Shown: positions 1-13,242 of the stretch, piece by piece
Layout: each line of letters starts with the position of its first letter
Numbering within the stretch: position 1 is the first letter of the stretch
The notes under the pieces: generated by a model
What the model was told of the DNA's origin: nothing
What the model saw: only the letters and a program-made list of their open reading frames with translations
The model's database searches: none
From: Rhodeus uyekii
Lineage: Eukaryota > Chordata > Actinopteri > Cypriniformes > Acheilognathidae
Direction of reading: 5' to 3'
DNA length: 64,000 nt
NCBI GenBank assembly: GCA_037043235.1
Contig: JAWRVZ010000041.1
Span: forward strand, 3,132,001 to 3,196,000
Position numbers and translations under genes: made by a program

Positions 1-1438
1 CAAACTGCTCGAGAGCTGTCACTGGTCTTGGAGATAAACCGGCTCACTAAGACCTCTCTTTTATGTGAATGTCAAAGGCCACATGCTAAGGCTAGTATGA
101 GCTACTGAAGTCTGCAAATAAACCCTGCCTCCGCAGTGACTAGATGGAGACCTTACAGCCTTTAACCCACTCTAGGACAAAGCAGGGATGATGACACTTC
201 TGCAGCCTCATTCTGCAAGTTTTAGGACACAGTATGACAACCCTGCTGGCTCCTTTTCCTTTCAACTTTATATTAAAGCATCATGGGTTAAAGTTGGCAC
301 TTAATCATTTTCTCAGGACACGAAAACAGCAGGTTTCTGCACCCATCGATCACTGCTCTTATCACATTAAACACAGGTTACCAACGTCAAGCTGCATGGA
401 TCTCTGGGTCCTGGCATGTGTCACTTTAGTCCGTTCTTTTGTCACAGCTGTTAAACAATTGGGCCACCAGGGATGAGCTCAGACTTTAGATGGCAAACAT
501 ATTCTTTAAATGTAGCATGCTTGAGCTGTTACAGAATATACACACTTTCTCACAGACAAGTGATCAAAAATATGTACTTATTTATCTAATTTGGGCCATT
601 TCTTCAATGTATTGTAATATTTGTCTTGCAGTCATTATCTCTATGATTTTTTTTAAATACATGCCTTTTGCCCAGGGATTAGGTTTACTGATTAGTGGGG
701 GATGTAACAATATATATTGGCATATTATATTGCAATACAAAAATGCAACTATATATTTTGTAAATAGTTCACCCAAAGGGAAAGTTTACAGTTTAAATTT
801 AGCATCAAATATGAAATATAGAAGGTCACACATTTGAGCTTCCATGTTTATTCATTATTATGAATAACAACAATTTTTTTTAAATAATAAAATATATTAT
901 TTAAAACATTTTAAGTGCATATGTCACTTAATATATAAATATGTGTGTGTACCCTATGTAGCATCATAGAAGCAGAACAAAAAAGGAAACCAGCCTTTGA
1001 GAAAATGTACGCATATTCATAAAAGATGGCCAAGACATTGAGGTATTAAGAGTTATTGGAGAACAAAAAGAAAATGACAAAACAGACAAACGGAGCTGGT
1101 AGAATAATGCAGCTTGGCATTACTTCGACTTCTTGCAATTTACCTCACAAGAAAAGATTTATGGCTTGTCTACATTTTGAAATTATTTTATTCTCACAAA
1201 TGCAAAAAATGTGACAAGAAGCTGGGACACCACTAACTTTCTAATGAGATAGAAGATTTGGAGGAAAGCCTTGATTTAGAGCTTTTTGTGTGATAATTTA
1301 CAGCATGGTCTCAAAAACAATATTATGAGTATAGCAAATTATGAAATTATTAAAATACAGCATGTCACATCAGCATTATCATGTCACAAAACACATCAAT
1401 TACCTGTACTATATATAAGCAATAAGTGTTAGGGTTTT
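1..1438. other. AT-rich intergenic DNA, no gene seen
   Basis: I see no recognisable coding sequence, RNA gene or transposon end. The short open frames here lack recognisable domains and have no convincing splice context. Around 870-950 the sequence is very rich in A and T. Confidence 0.6.
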
Positions 1439-2231
1439 GTCATTTCGGTCTAGTTTTGTGGCAGAGGCCTTGCACAACTACTTTGTCATGTCTTTGTGTG
1501 GGCGTGTGGCTTTGAGCGTTCTTCAATCGTGCACTCTCCTGTCTGTCTTGTGTGCGGGGCGTGATGTTCGATCCCTTCAGACTTCAGTCTTGTTCCGTTT
1601 CGGTTTTGTGCTGGGATTCGGAGCATTCATTTATGCTCTGTGTGTTTGTCCTGTGTTGTTAGCACATGAGACGAGTGTTCGCTCGTGCGTTTTTGTCACG
1701 TCATGTGAGTGTGCTCATATTCTAGCTTCGCTTGCTCTCGTCCATGTGTGTTGTTGTGTAGCACGCAGTTTGTGTTTACATTGACCGTGTGCTTTCATGT
1801 TGTGTTTTGTGTTGCACGCAGTTTGTGTTCTCACCAGCTGCATGCTGTCTTGTCGTCTTATTTCATGTAGACACGCGGCTTATGTGCGTTCGCATTGGCT
1901 GCGTGTTCTTGTCCTTACATTGTCTAACCCCGCCCGTCCTGTTTCCTCATTATTGTTTGATTTTTTTTGTTTGTTTTCCCCACCTGTTCTCCCTCATTCA
2001 TCTTATCTCGTGTGCTCACTATTTATTCTCCTTGTGTTTGCTGACCTGTGCTGCTTTGTTGTCATGCATATGTGGTTCTTGTAATGCTTTTTCCAGTCTA
2101 GTCCTGTCAAGTCGGGTTTTTGTTTGAATTTTGTTTGAATTTATTTTAAATAAAGAAAACCTTCTCCGAGCACATGAGTCCTCGCTTCCTCCCTGCACAA
2201 ACCTGTCAACACGTCCTTGCTCATCATGACA
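1439..2231 (+). repeat. LTR-like dispersed repeat, copy 1 (plus)
   Basis: The segment starts TGTCAT and ends CATGACA, as an LTR would, and is GT/CT-rich on the plus strand. It carries a polyadenylation signal AATAAA at 2149-2154 followed by about 77 bases of U5-like sequence. Related copies lie in minus orientation near 7.2, 42.0, 43.4 and 57.3 kb. No internal retroviral region or second terminal repeat is adjacent, so a solo LTR is the simplest reading; a SINE-like or MITE origin is not excluded. I see no clear target-site duplication. Several 95-115 codon open frames here are composition artefacts. Confidence 0.5.
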
Positions 2232-4357
2232 TACTTGAGACCATTTCTGTTTGTTAAAATACAAAATGAGTTTTTGGTCCCAATTCTGCTCATCAAACTA
2301 GATTTGTTTATGAGTCTTTCAAGGGTCAATGCAAATAAGCCAGTTTAAGTGGATAGCCAGGTATGTTTCAGTTTAGTTTGAATAAAAACCCTGGGTTTCA
2401 GGCACCATGAAAGTGGCTCTGTTTTTAGTAGGGTTCATCGCCATAGTAACTTATGCTCCACTGTTAAGCTGCTCCAGGCAGGTTATGTTCTGGGTAAGAG
2501 AGCTCAAACTGAAATTGGACCAGTCAGCTGTGAGCAAAGTGACACATGTCTGATCCAATAAAGCCACTCCTTTTTTCTCTTGCTCCAAATTAAGGTCACT
2601 ACATATTTTTAAGAGACAAAAACATTACAATACAAAATTACAAATTGGCAATTTTAATTTAACAATTATTACTAAGGATGTAGTTTAAATGAATATATGT
2701 ATGAGGATAATATAAATAAGAATCAGATGAAGCTTTAAAATTACTTACCTAATTACCTAACATAATATACATTACCATATCACCATTTCAAATTCTGTAA
2801 CATAAAATATAACATTTCATAATTTCATACAGCTGTTCGTTCTCTCCAGGGTAGAAGTAAACTAGATGAAGTGTACAAAAAACTCTGAATCTGGTTTTAC
2901 TGACAGTGATGCTTAAGGAAGAGCTTGAAGACATTGGAGTTGAACAATTTTGACAAGTCGTGACCCTGCCACTCAGAGAACCCACTGTGACAGGCTCAGA
3001 ACCCAAACCCCTACTGCGTAAATGACCCAGCTTTCCTCTGTTAAATATTTCAGCTACTAGCAGGAAAGGTCAGTCTCTGTATGTGACATCCATCTCAGGC
3101 AGGCCTCACAGTCTCCACGGTTTGGACCCATAGTATTGAATGAGTAACGCATTCATATACCATGGTATTTAAAGTAGGTACAGACCAGTCCAATTATGAT
3201 ACTTTGTTTTGGTACTTCAAGTGCATTTGTGTACCGACGGTGCAATTGCTATTTTGTTTTGAATATGTATTTACCTTAAGGCAAAGTCCTTCAAGAGTAT
3301 GGAAAGTGACCTTCTTCAGCGCTGACAGACTAAGGATGCATTTCCAGGTTGAAATTACATTTCAATTCCATTTCAGTTGTTGTTTGTCCTTATGCTCTTT
3401 GTGTATTCTGCTTTCTTTAACATTCTAATATTTGCTTAATTATTGTTTAAACTAATTTTCAGGGAAAAAAAAAATTGACTTAATGTTTTTCTTTCTCATT
3501 TTTAAAAATTTAAATTATTTGTTATGTGATGATGTCACTTCCTGTTTGGTCACTTCCGGTTAGCGCTTTTCTTGTTCAGACACTTGAATCCTTTGCATCC
3601 ACTCTAAAATGTCATAGAGGCAATGCTGTAAGTTCATCTATGTGACATTAGACATGAAAGATTGTATATTAGCAAGTATTTGTTAAATTTAAACAATCTT
3701 TAATAACTTGTTAAAAACAAGCTAGCGTTGATGCTAACAGCTATTATAGCTGCTGCTACATTCAGAATAACAGTTGTTGTTTGTTATAGTAGTTTTTAAT
3801 TGAATTAGTAACATGATTAACAAGACATGGACACTGAATATTGTTGTATTGTTTTAGTGCAGTTTTCACGTTAACGACAAAGTGACAGTAAATGACCGAC
3901 TTTGCTACAACCTTGTCTTCATTGGCTATGGTTTATCTTAGTGTTTAGTCAGAGTTTACATTACAGTGACTGAGTGAGAAATGTTAACTTGTTTCTTAAA
4001 TGCAGACATTTGGTATAATGTAAATATACTGAAATAAGTAAAACATAGAAAATTATCTTTAGAAAATTAAATATTGCATGTAAATTAACATTTAGGTGTC
4101 TTATATACACCTGTATTTTCCAAACGGGGTATAACAAATGTAAAAGTATAATTTCCTGTACTGATCGATTAGTGACAGTGACTGTTGACTCTATCCGTAA
4201 CATCTTCCGTAAATTGTTTCAGCATACTTCAGACTGGAAGTAGGTACGAATCGAGTAGTCACACCACAACAATGAGTTATAAAACATAGACAATACTCAT
4301 GATACACAGTGAGAGTCGCACGGCATTTTGCCAGAAATTGGCGCCCGCAGCTGAATC
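2232..4357. other. intergenic DNA, no gene seen
   Basis: The stretch is AT-rich with no recognisable exon, RNA gene or complete mobile element. Short reading frames at 3162-3428 and 3961-4203 lack any domain I recognise. Confidence 0.5.
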
Positions 4358-4400
4358 ATCCGTCCATGCATTTTCCAAACCACATATCCAATGTGGGTAT
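4358..4400 (-). repeat. fragment of fish SINE/L2-type 3' tail
   Basis: Read on the minus strand, the piece contains 'ggtttggaaaatgcatgga', matching the 'ggaaaatggatgga' tail common to fish tRNA-SINEs and L2-type LINEs and seen again at about 34980-34998. Only the tail is present. Confidence 0.45.
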
Positions 4401-6083
4401 AGCGGAATATCATATAGATATAAATTCCTAATTGATTATTAAATTGTGTCAGTAAGATTTATTCCACGACAGAGTTCAAGATAAATCTTTTCTTCTTACT
4501 ACGGGAACGGAGCTGCCAGTTTGCTAAGTTTAAAATTATTATTAAACAGCACCGAGCACAAACTCTACGAAAGTGGAACAGCGTTCGAAATCACTCAATA
4601 TTTTTTCACTCATTCAAGTGGACTATATCAATAGAGTTATGACGGGAATAGTGAATTATGCGCTGCCATTCATTTGTTCATTCGCGATTAGGGCTTGGCT
4701 GGTTCAGATACCAAACAGACGACAGAAGATTCAAGGGAAATCGTATTTGATCATGTTCATACCTGTTAGACAGATGTATTTATGCAATATAACGCAACTT
4801 GTTTGCTGAAAATGTTTACCATAGGTCGATTCAGTTGCAGTCAGTTTTGATAATCGTTTCGTTGCAAAGAAACGACTCAAAAATCATCACTTGATTCCTC
4901 AGTGAACCTAGAAGGCCTCTTAGATATACGCTACTGTGCTCGTAGGATCGCTTGGTAACTCGCTGCTCCGTTTGCCCTGCATCAACCTTAAAATAGGATA
5001 GGAAAATAGTTTTATTAGGCCTATTATATAAGACACATACATCCCTCTATATAGAGAGCTATCCTATGTGGAACCAGACTAATGACGAGTTGTGCAATAC
5101 ACTGTATCTGTTTGTTGGTCAAGCAATTGAAGATAAATAGGTCTCTAAATGTGTAGTAGATAACAAAACAACTTCATGTGGTGCCTAGTATTGTAGTCTC
5201 AAAAATAGTTGGAATAGAGTTAATGACTTTTTAAATGGCCCTTAACTAAGGGCTACAAAAGCACTGCCTACAAGCAAATAATTGTTTTGGAGAGAAAAGG
5301 GATGACTCAGGAATGCTTTTGCAAACATTTCTGCTGCACATGTTTAACTACTTGCTGAAGTGTTCACTAGGGGCCAGAAAAAAAAAAAACAAAGCCCGGG
5401 ACTAGGTGGGAGGATTCTCATCCCAGTGTTAATTTGGCATCTCCCTGTGCCCACTTTAGATTAATCCAATTTAAAGGCTTATATCGAATTGACTTGAGCT
5501 AATCCAAATTCCATCCACATGCCTGCATAGATACAGCATGATTCATGCCACTGATGCACTCTCTTCGATGATGAGCTCACCCGGGTTCTGGCCACATCCT
5601 ATGAATACTGATGTCCCACAAAAAACACACACTCATACAGTCTCAATCAACGGTGACCCCGGAGGATATTTTAATGGATAGAGGAGGCCGATCCCCTCAC
5701 GGGTGCCCTGATGATATACTGATCCTGACGTATGGCTTCACTAAATTAAAAGGAATGATGGAGTTCATTAATCTGACCATTTAAAACAGCATTCACTCAT
5801 CCTCTTCATGGCACACAAGACTGTACATTTATCTGGACTTTGCATCTGCAATCTCTCAGGCTGTGGAAAACATCTCACCAGTAGTCAATAATAGTTAGAC
5901 ATGATGGACTATTCGTATTGCACATACAAATTGAATTGCGCAAAGTGGCCATTAGCTAAGTTTCCGTCTGGATCCTACCAGTCCGTTTTGGATTTCACAC
6001 ATTTTAGGAAATGTACATAAGATATCCGCACTTTGCGGCATGAGATGGACAGATATACTTTACATGGATACTTTGTGATCTAA
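4401..6083. other. intergenic DNA, no gene seen
   Basis: No recognisable gene or complete repeat. A run of A lies near 5380-5391. The frame at 4573-4809 shows no known domain. Confidence 0.5.
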
Positions 6084-6512
6084 TTAAAGGGATGGTTCAC
6101 CGAAAATGGGAAATCTGCTGCCTCACCGTCACGTTGTTCCAAAATTATATTCATATTTTTTATCGAAGATTCTTCTTTTTTGAAGAATGTATTGGCTAAG
6201 CTTTTCCATGTAATTATAATGAAAGTATGTTTTACCAGAGCTTTTTAACTTTAAATCTTGGCAAATTCATTAGAGAAGAAGCAAATGCCTTCAGACCAGT
6301 TTCGTGAACCACATCAACTGATTAATTGAAAAATTCCAAATCAAAAGAACGGTTCATGAATCACACTTGTGATTATGTCTTTAAGCTTAAAAGCTCTGTT
6401 CCACATTTATACAGATTAAAAACAAACGGAAAAAGAAAAACATATAGATTTAGACAAATATGATGGTGAGTAAACAATGACAGATTTTTTATTTTGGAGT
6501 GAACTATCATTT
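6084..6512. repeat. fish hairpin-type MITE, copy 1
   Basis: The left end reads 'aaagggatggttcaccgaaaatgg' in pieces and is followed by 'cacgttgttccaaaa'. The right end carries 'gatggtgagtaaacaatgac' and 'ggagtgaactatcatt', the reverse complement of the left theme. These are the signature ends of a very common teleost hairpin MITE. The middle has diverged. No coding capacity. Confidence 0.65.
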
Positions 6513-7229
6513 AGCATGAGAAGTAAAAGATGTGGGTTTTGCAGCCATGAAAGAAATTACCATTATTGTTCAGGCAGGTGAAAGGAATCAATACCAAATG
6601 ATTAATGTGCTAAATGATGATAATGAATGCTTGCATTCATGGCAGGTTATATCTTTATAAAGGCTATTCTGTGGGTCATTGCTAGATATGCAGCTAATGG
6701 AGTATATTCTTCACGTTACAGTCGTTAATATCACCCTTTTATCCCCTTGTTGTTTTAATGCAGATAAAAACGGAAGAAAACCTTTGAAGATGCTGGCTAT
6801 TATTCTTTTTTTTCTGCTCATTTTTGTAAGGAAGAAAATTAAAGTAAAAAAAAAAAAATCAAATAAAAAAAATCCCTCCTCAACACTGTTATTAAAAGAA
6901 GCAGACTTCCAATTGACTTTGTTGCCTAAATTAATGAGGCTTGTAATTAACTGAACTGAAGCTGTGCTCTGTTAATAGATAACTTTGGCCCTCTTTATTT
7001 GCCACAGATTAATAACTGAATTCAATCTGATGTGTCTCAGATCTTGTGTTTTTCTTGTCATAGGTCATTGCTTCATAGAACGGTAGCTGTGTCACCTCCA
7101 GCAGAACAACAATGCAGATGGACATCAAAACTAAAGGAGGCCTAATACGTGGAGAAAACAGTTCTTCTCAATTGCATTTGCTTGGCTGTTGTACGACTCC
7201 TGTAAGTATGCAATTTTAAGTCTGAAAAG
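6513..7229. other. AT-rich intergenic DNA
   Basis: No gene seen. A run of A (6847-6858) and TAAT-rich sequence near 6930-7010 are present; the latter could be conserved noncoding DNA but this cannot be tested here. Confidence 0.5.
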
Positions 7230-7666
7230 TGGTCACATCGTGCGATGAGGAGAAAGCGAGAAGAACAGGTTCTCAAGGAAAACTTAACTTTATTCAAACT
7301 CGGAAAACAAAACCGCTTTAAATGTAAACAGAAAACGGCACTTTAGTGCAAAACCTGGAAACTAGGAACAATTTGGAGATAACTAGGAAACGGCATCCAC
7401 ACACCAGGAGACATGAACACGACAACGTAACACAACAGGATCAAAGTCAATGTTAACAACTGACTAGGACCAAGAAAACCCAAATGGGTATACATAGACA
7501 GAGACATGGGACACACCTGGAGACACTGACGAGATAATTAATACAAGACGGGTGTAGAAGGATCTAGAAGGGCCCGGAAGTGAACAGGAAGTGCAGACAC
7601 GATAGACAGGAAGTGAAATCATGACCTTAAAGACAGGAAGTGACAAAGTAGACACCAAATGTGACA
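7230..7666 (-). repeat. LTR-like dispersed repeat, copy 2 (minus)
   Basis: On the minus strand the unit starts TGTCACATTTGG, carries several 'cacttcctgt' motifs, has AATAAA at 7289-7294 and ends near 'gatgtgacc'. Its layout (TG start, polyadenylation signal about 60 bases before the end) matches copy 1 at 1439-2231. No flanking internal retroelement region is visible, so it may be a solo LTR. Confidence 0.5.
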
Positions 7667-10111
7667 GCAACAGTCCCCGTCCCCTTTTTCTGTGGCACTG
7701 GCTCTGGAAGTATGTTTTCCATTCATTTTTCCCATAAAGATTTTTATTTTTTATTTTTTTAAGAGTCTTTGCTGAAGAGTAGAACCAAGCAATCAGTCAC
7801 AACATTACAAACTTTGATTTGAAGCGAAAAATTTCTTGAAAATAGGACAAAAAGACAAAGGTACAAGACTGTGTACTTAATGGTTTTAGTGAGGAAAAGA
7901 ACTACAATCCCGTTAAGAATTCCGAACTGCGTACTAAAATCTAAAAGGTAAAATCAATAAAATATTCAATAAAATCAACCAATTCATTCAACACTCAATG
8001 CATTCTTAAACATTTGTACATGCATAAAATCGTTCTTTATTTTCAGAACATTGATGCAGGACACTTTATGAATGAATACTCATGAATACTAATAAGATAA
8101 CTTTGCATGATCAGGTAGCTAAGGTAGAAGAAGCATGTATTCATGAAGTTGTAAACGTAAAATAAAAGCTAAAGATATGTGCACACTGACTTAATAGTGA
8201 ATTGTGATTTAATTTCTCACCTCTCCAGAGCTAGAAACCATTTGACAGGCTCAAGAAGCTTTTCTAAGCCGTGCAGCTTTCTGATTGATAGTAAAATTCT
8301 GAGCACTTGACAATTAATCTTTCAAAGAGAGAGTCATTAATAATGCATAGTGTAATTCCCCTGAGTACAGACAGCAATAAGACATAACCGCTTTTTAAGT
8401 GAGAGGGGAGATGTGGAGCGGTGGCTGGATTTCAGATTCATCATTCACATTGGATATGGCCAACATCTGGTTTGGTGACCATAAACAAGATTGCTTAATT
8501 TGCAAAGCATTGCTGTTGCAGCTGTTATACAAATACCATTAATGCAGAGTGCCGTTTTAGAGGTTGTCATACAGTTATGTGAACAAAGATAGGATCATAT
8601 TTCACGGTTGAAAAGAAAAACATCAGTTGGAGATTTATGCAGTTGGTGAGGTCATGTGATATCCGTCTGTTTTTGCAGACTTGATGTTCATTATTTTTAT
8701 CAGAGCTGAGTGGTTTTTATAACATGCTGTTGCATATGTTTTCAGAGTTAACTGAATTAAGTATTTATCTAATTATTAAGATTTCTGCATCCTGCACTCT
8801 TTCTATATAACTTTCTATATAGAAGGTTTCTGTCAAGCGCTTCATATATATATATAGATTTGGATTTAGTTTTAATTTATTCATTTTAATTCATTTTTAA
8901 TTTTGATGAAACTGTATGAAATAAACAGCTTATGTTTTTGCCTTCATAAGTACTAAGCTAGATAAACAGACAGAAATGGTACAGAATGTCTAGGCACTAC
9001 GGAAAACAAATTGTTTTACATTTTCAATGATGTATCACTATGACACAGGCCACTGCTTTAGAATCAGATGTGCTATTATTTTGGCTATTTGTATTTGTGA
9101 CGCTATGCATGCATGTAACCCCAATAGAGACAGAGTGTCAAGAAGCTTCATACTGCTTCATACATATCTTTTATTTGAAGACACCCAAGGTCCTCTTTGT
9201 ATTCAGATCAGTCATTTGTCCTCTATTACCCGTACTATTGCTCACGACTGTTTTGTACCTCATGGAAACAACAACGCTTGCAGATTTATAAACAGATTTA
9301 GTCCATTGTCATACAGCTGTTGCACAATGTTACCTTGAATTGGAATACAAATTTGGAGCCTTAACTTTAAATATGCATCTTCACATTATATCTCTTTTTA
9401 GTCCCTGATGTTGCTGAATGTGATCTGTGTTTTGTGTTTTGCAAAGTTCGGTGCATTCAAGTAGTTCTGACTTTCAAATTGAAACTCTTATTCTTGAATA
9501 GTACTTTTCATAACTGAATAGAATTTGTTTTATAAACAAATTTCTTGAAGTTATTAAGTGCAGAGCGTTCATAATGTGTCTTTTCACAAACAGGTTCTGA
9601 ATAGATATTATATCTAAAGAATCATTAAGTGAATGCATTCTTAAATTGAATTTAATGAAAGCAAGAAAATAACTTTTTTTAATAGGTTACTAAATCTTGT
9701 CCGTCATACCGTAGGCATGCTCCTTCCAGTCAAAGGTATTATACTTTCCCCCACTTTAATTAGAAGTGAGTTTTTAATTAGAAAAGAGTTATTTTCTAAA
9801 GAGAGATGAAGTCATCACACAAAAGCGATTCTGATACATTTGCTGGCTGTACCATAATCTTGCATGGTCAGGATAATGTATTTCAGAACTAATTAAATCA
9901 AACACCCTTAAGAAATACCAATGTGCTTCCGGATTTCTGATTTGCCAGCATTCCAGGTGAGAGCCAAAGACCAAGCTGTGCCGTTACATTGTTTTTTGCA
10001 GTGATTTACTGTCTCATCAATATGTACAAAGTGTATTATATGTTTATTATATTCTAAACACATTTTATTGGCATTGATCACTTTGAGTTTTCCAGATATT
10101 TTAAAAGATAC
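7667..10111. other. AT-rich intergenic DNA, no gene seen
   Basis: No gene, RNA gene or complete transposon recognised. The piece 8170-8420 is richer in balanced sequence and TAAT motifs than its surroundings and could be a conserved noncoding element, untested. The frames at 9027-9338 lack known domains. Confidence 0.45.
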
Positions 10112-10546
10112 AGTACTTCTGTCATCATTTACACCCCATGTTGTTCCAAACCCACGTGATTTGTATTCTTTTTTTTTTACAAGAAAAAAAATGCATAAGG
10201 AAATGTTTTGAAAAATGTTCACGCTGCTCTTTCCCATACATTGAAATTGAATAGTGACCAAGTGCATTCAAGCACCATAAAGCATTGTAAAAACAGCTCA
10301 TAAAATGTGTGCATTCTCCTCTAAATCATAGTATAGTCTGGTTTAGCTGTAGACATGCAAGTCTTTGGTCGCTAGCAATCTTATTGAGGTCACAATTCGC
10401 TTTAATTATATGGAAAACATCAGTCTGGAAACCTAAATATCAATAACTTCTTTGTTCCACAGAAGAAAGAGAGTCATAGGGGCTTCAAAACGAAATGAGG
10501 GCGAGTAAATTATGATTTTTTGGGGGGGTGAACATTAACTGCAAGC
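10112..10546. repeat. fish hairpin-type MITE, copy 2
   Basis: The left part contains 'ctgtcatcatttacacccc' then 'gttgttccaaaccc'; the right part contains 'tgttccacagaagaaagaga', 'gagggcgagtaaat' and 'gggtgaacattaac', which are complementary to the left arm. The arms are separated by an AT-rich core. Same family as 6084-6512. Confidence 0.65.
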
Positions 10547-11663
10547 TCTCACTATTAAAGTCTAAGTGGCAGCAGTTGTAGGAGAGATCGATCAACAACA
10601 TCTCTCTGTGAAGTGCCTCTGCCATACATTTGTATAAGTGCGTAATTGATTATACAGCTCAAGCTTCAGATTCCTCAGGCTACTCCTTCCAGCTCTTTGC
10701 TTTTCTTCCACGTCCAAATTTTCCGTAACTGCTACTAACACTGTTAGCCAGAACCTGAATTTTTCAACTTGACCCCTGAAGGACTTTGCCTAATTAGTTC
10801 TAAAGAAAAGCACAATTAATCTTTGTTAGTCAGTGTGGTCCAGCTCCTTCCAACGGACTTTCAGACAAAACCAAGGAACTATTTCCAACCTGATTTGTGG
10901 TTTGATATTAAAATCCTGGCACCTTTCCCTGCATCTTGTTTGTTTGTGTGTATGCAATATTTTAGAAAATTTGTTTGGATTTATGATTATTTGCTGAATG
11001 TTGTTTTTTACTGAGATAACAAGAAAACTCAATTTGATTGGTAATAAAACTGCAGCATGCCAGCTGCAATTTGGTCCCGGTTGATCAACCCACACAGGCC
11101 ATGCGAGCTTTCAAGGTATTTATGCATCTCCCAGCTCTGTCTCAGATGAGGAGAAATATGTTGATTGACTAAATAATACTTAAAGGAATTTTAAGTATTA
11201 ATATTATCTATTAAAATACTGACATCATTTACTTACCCTCTTGTTTCTCGGTGTGAAAAAGAGCCAAAAACATATTTAAGTTATGTTTTAAAAGGGGGTT
11301 GAAACACTTTTTCACACAGAGCCATCTAGGTTTGGATTTTCTAGGTTTTCCCTTAATAATAACAGCAATCTTCATTGAAAAACTGCATTTTGTGTTTACT
11401 TGTGTTATCTTTGACTAATATTTAAATTAGTTTCATGATCTGAAACATTTAAGTATGACAAATATGCAAAAAAATAAGAAACCATTTTTTACACCATTGC
11501 ATTTCTTCTCTGTACAACAGAAAAGGAGTTAACCATCAGAATGGCAATGCTTCTCAATTAATGGTGTCAATTTGTTGTCAGACCAAATTTTCAAGGTAAG
11601 ATTTAAATTCACCATGAAATCCAAATGTAAAAAAATAATAATAATCAAATGGAAATTCTATTA
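10547..11663. other. AT-rich intergenic DNA
   Basis: No gene seen. The overlapping opposite-strand frames near 10823-11095 show no known domain. Confidence 0.5.
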
Positions 11664-13242
11664 CAGTTTTTCTCAAATGCTAAAACACATTTCACAAATG
11701 TTTCCTCCATGTTCCCCAATGTCTAAACACAACACCCTTTTCTAAAGCTACATAAACACAACCACACCTTCTCACTTCAAAACTCAAACTTTCACACCAA
11801 AAGAACAGCTCGAAGCTTTCAAAACTGTAAACACTATACACATCATTACACACTACAGCAAAACAATTGAAAACACAATGCTCAATTTGTGAGAAGGTTC
11901 TTTGTTTCATAACTGTCAATGCATATTTTTAGAAACTTTACAGTAATGGTTCTTAGATCTCTGCAGAGGATTAGGCATTTAGATTCGTAAGTTTCATATG
12001 AAGAGTATAAATCTATAGTAGATTCTACATGTACACTAGAGTACCAACTCAATGCAAAAACAGAATCTATTGCACACAACAGTACTCTTGAAAACATGAT
12101 CGGGGTGTGAAGGTTTTTTCTTTACTTTATTCACACCACAATCACTGTGCGGCATCACGTCGCTGAGCTGCATCAGGCCACATCACCTCATCCACATCGC
12201 AGGCTATATTGTCTCTTGCCAGGCACCGCGGGAAAAACACCCTGGAATGGCGAAACCATCCTTGGAAGGCCTCCACTGGGATGTCAACACAGGCCAGCTC
12301 CATTGCCCTTAGGAGGTTCTCTCTAGTGTATGGCTGTCTGTCATAAACCTTCCATCTCCACGATGAGAAGAACTCCTCTATAGGGTTCGGGAAAGGGGAG
12401 TGGGGTGGCAGACAGACATTTAAAAAATGGTTACGGTTTGTGGTGAACCACTCTCTGATTTGCTTTGTTCTGTGTAAGCGTACATTAGCCCAAATTATCA
12501 CATAAATGAGATGTGCGGGCCTGAGATGGTGTTGTTGGCGGTCCAGGAGGATGTCTTTTAGCTCCTCTAGGAAGGTGAGGAGACGTTGGGTGTTGTAAGA
12601 CCCAAGGACAAGTCCTTCCACACCCATGGCCGCACAAAGAGTAATATTACCCCCCCCCGTTGGCCAGGAACCTCAGTGATGGCTCTTTGGCCAATGATGT
12701 TACGGCCTCTTTGCCTTCGTTTCTGCAGGTTGAAGCCAGCCTCATCCAGGAAGAGGTACTCATGAGGTCTGGCCATCGAGTCCAACTGTAATATCCTCGG
12801 TGAAAATGCACAGGTGTTCAGAACAACAGTCAATCAAGTAGCACAGTATTGTCCAGAAGTAATGTAGGCCACTGAGCAACACAGTATGTCCACTAACTGT
12901 ACTGTGAACATGGATGTATTCTTACATGCATATACTCGTAATGTAGGTCTTTGTGTAGCGCAGAGTTGCGCTCAAAGGGAACCCTATAGACCTGTTTCAT
13001 CCGCATCTTTTGGCGCCGGAGAACTCGGTCTATTGTGGCCAAGCTGACATCATCAATGCTCTCAAAGTTGACATTATCAGCAATGACTTTGTCTCGGCTC
13101 TCCCGGAGTCGATGAGGTTGTTTTCACGAACCATATCCACAATGAGGGTTTCTTGTGCCACTGTAAATATGGCAACCCTCCCACCTCTGTGGCATTCTTT
13201 CAACTCTAAAGAAAGAAACATGTGTTGTCAATTGACATGTTA
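11664..13242 (-). mobile_element. IS630/Tc1-superfamily DNA transposon, copy A (5' end missing)
   Basis: The left end is a terminal inverted repeat beginning cagtttttctcaaatg, flanked by TA as expected for Tc1/mariner-type insertion. About 480 bases of non-coding 3' sequence follow, then a minus-strand transposase pseudogene. The element stops at 13242 where copy B begins with the same terminus, so A has no 5' terminal repeat of its own. The first ~565 bases differ from copy B at only two positions, while the coding part differs much more. Confidence 0.8.
12142..13221 (-). pseudogene. IS630-like DDE transposase pseudogene, copy A
   Basis: Read from 13221 downward, the pieces encode the helix-turn-helix end ('RGGRVAIFTVAQETLIVD', then 'LRRQKMRMKQVYRVPFERNS' in another frame), the first catalytic block ('YLFLDEAGFNLQKRRQRG'), and the C-terminal half ('NPIEEFFSSWRWKVYDRQPY'). 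The frame changes at least twice, so no intact protein is made. The second catalytic aspartate, normally in W-D-N-V, is alanine here (W-A-N-V near 12487), whereas copy B keeps Asp. The family cuts and pastes DNA into TA sites. This copy should be inactive both by frameshift and by loss of the catalytic residue. Confidence 0.85.

Noticed and set aside
1437..2127. Overlapping 95-115 codon frames rich in Cys, Val and Leu
   Set aside because: They arise from the GT/TC-rich LTR-like repeat; similar frames appear in the other copies at 42.2 and 43.6 kb and show no domain.
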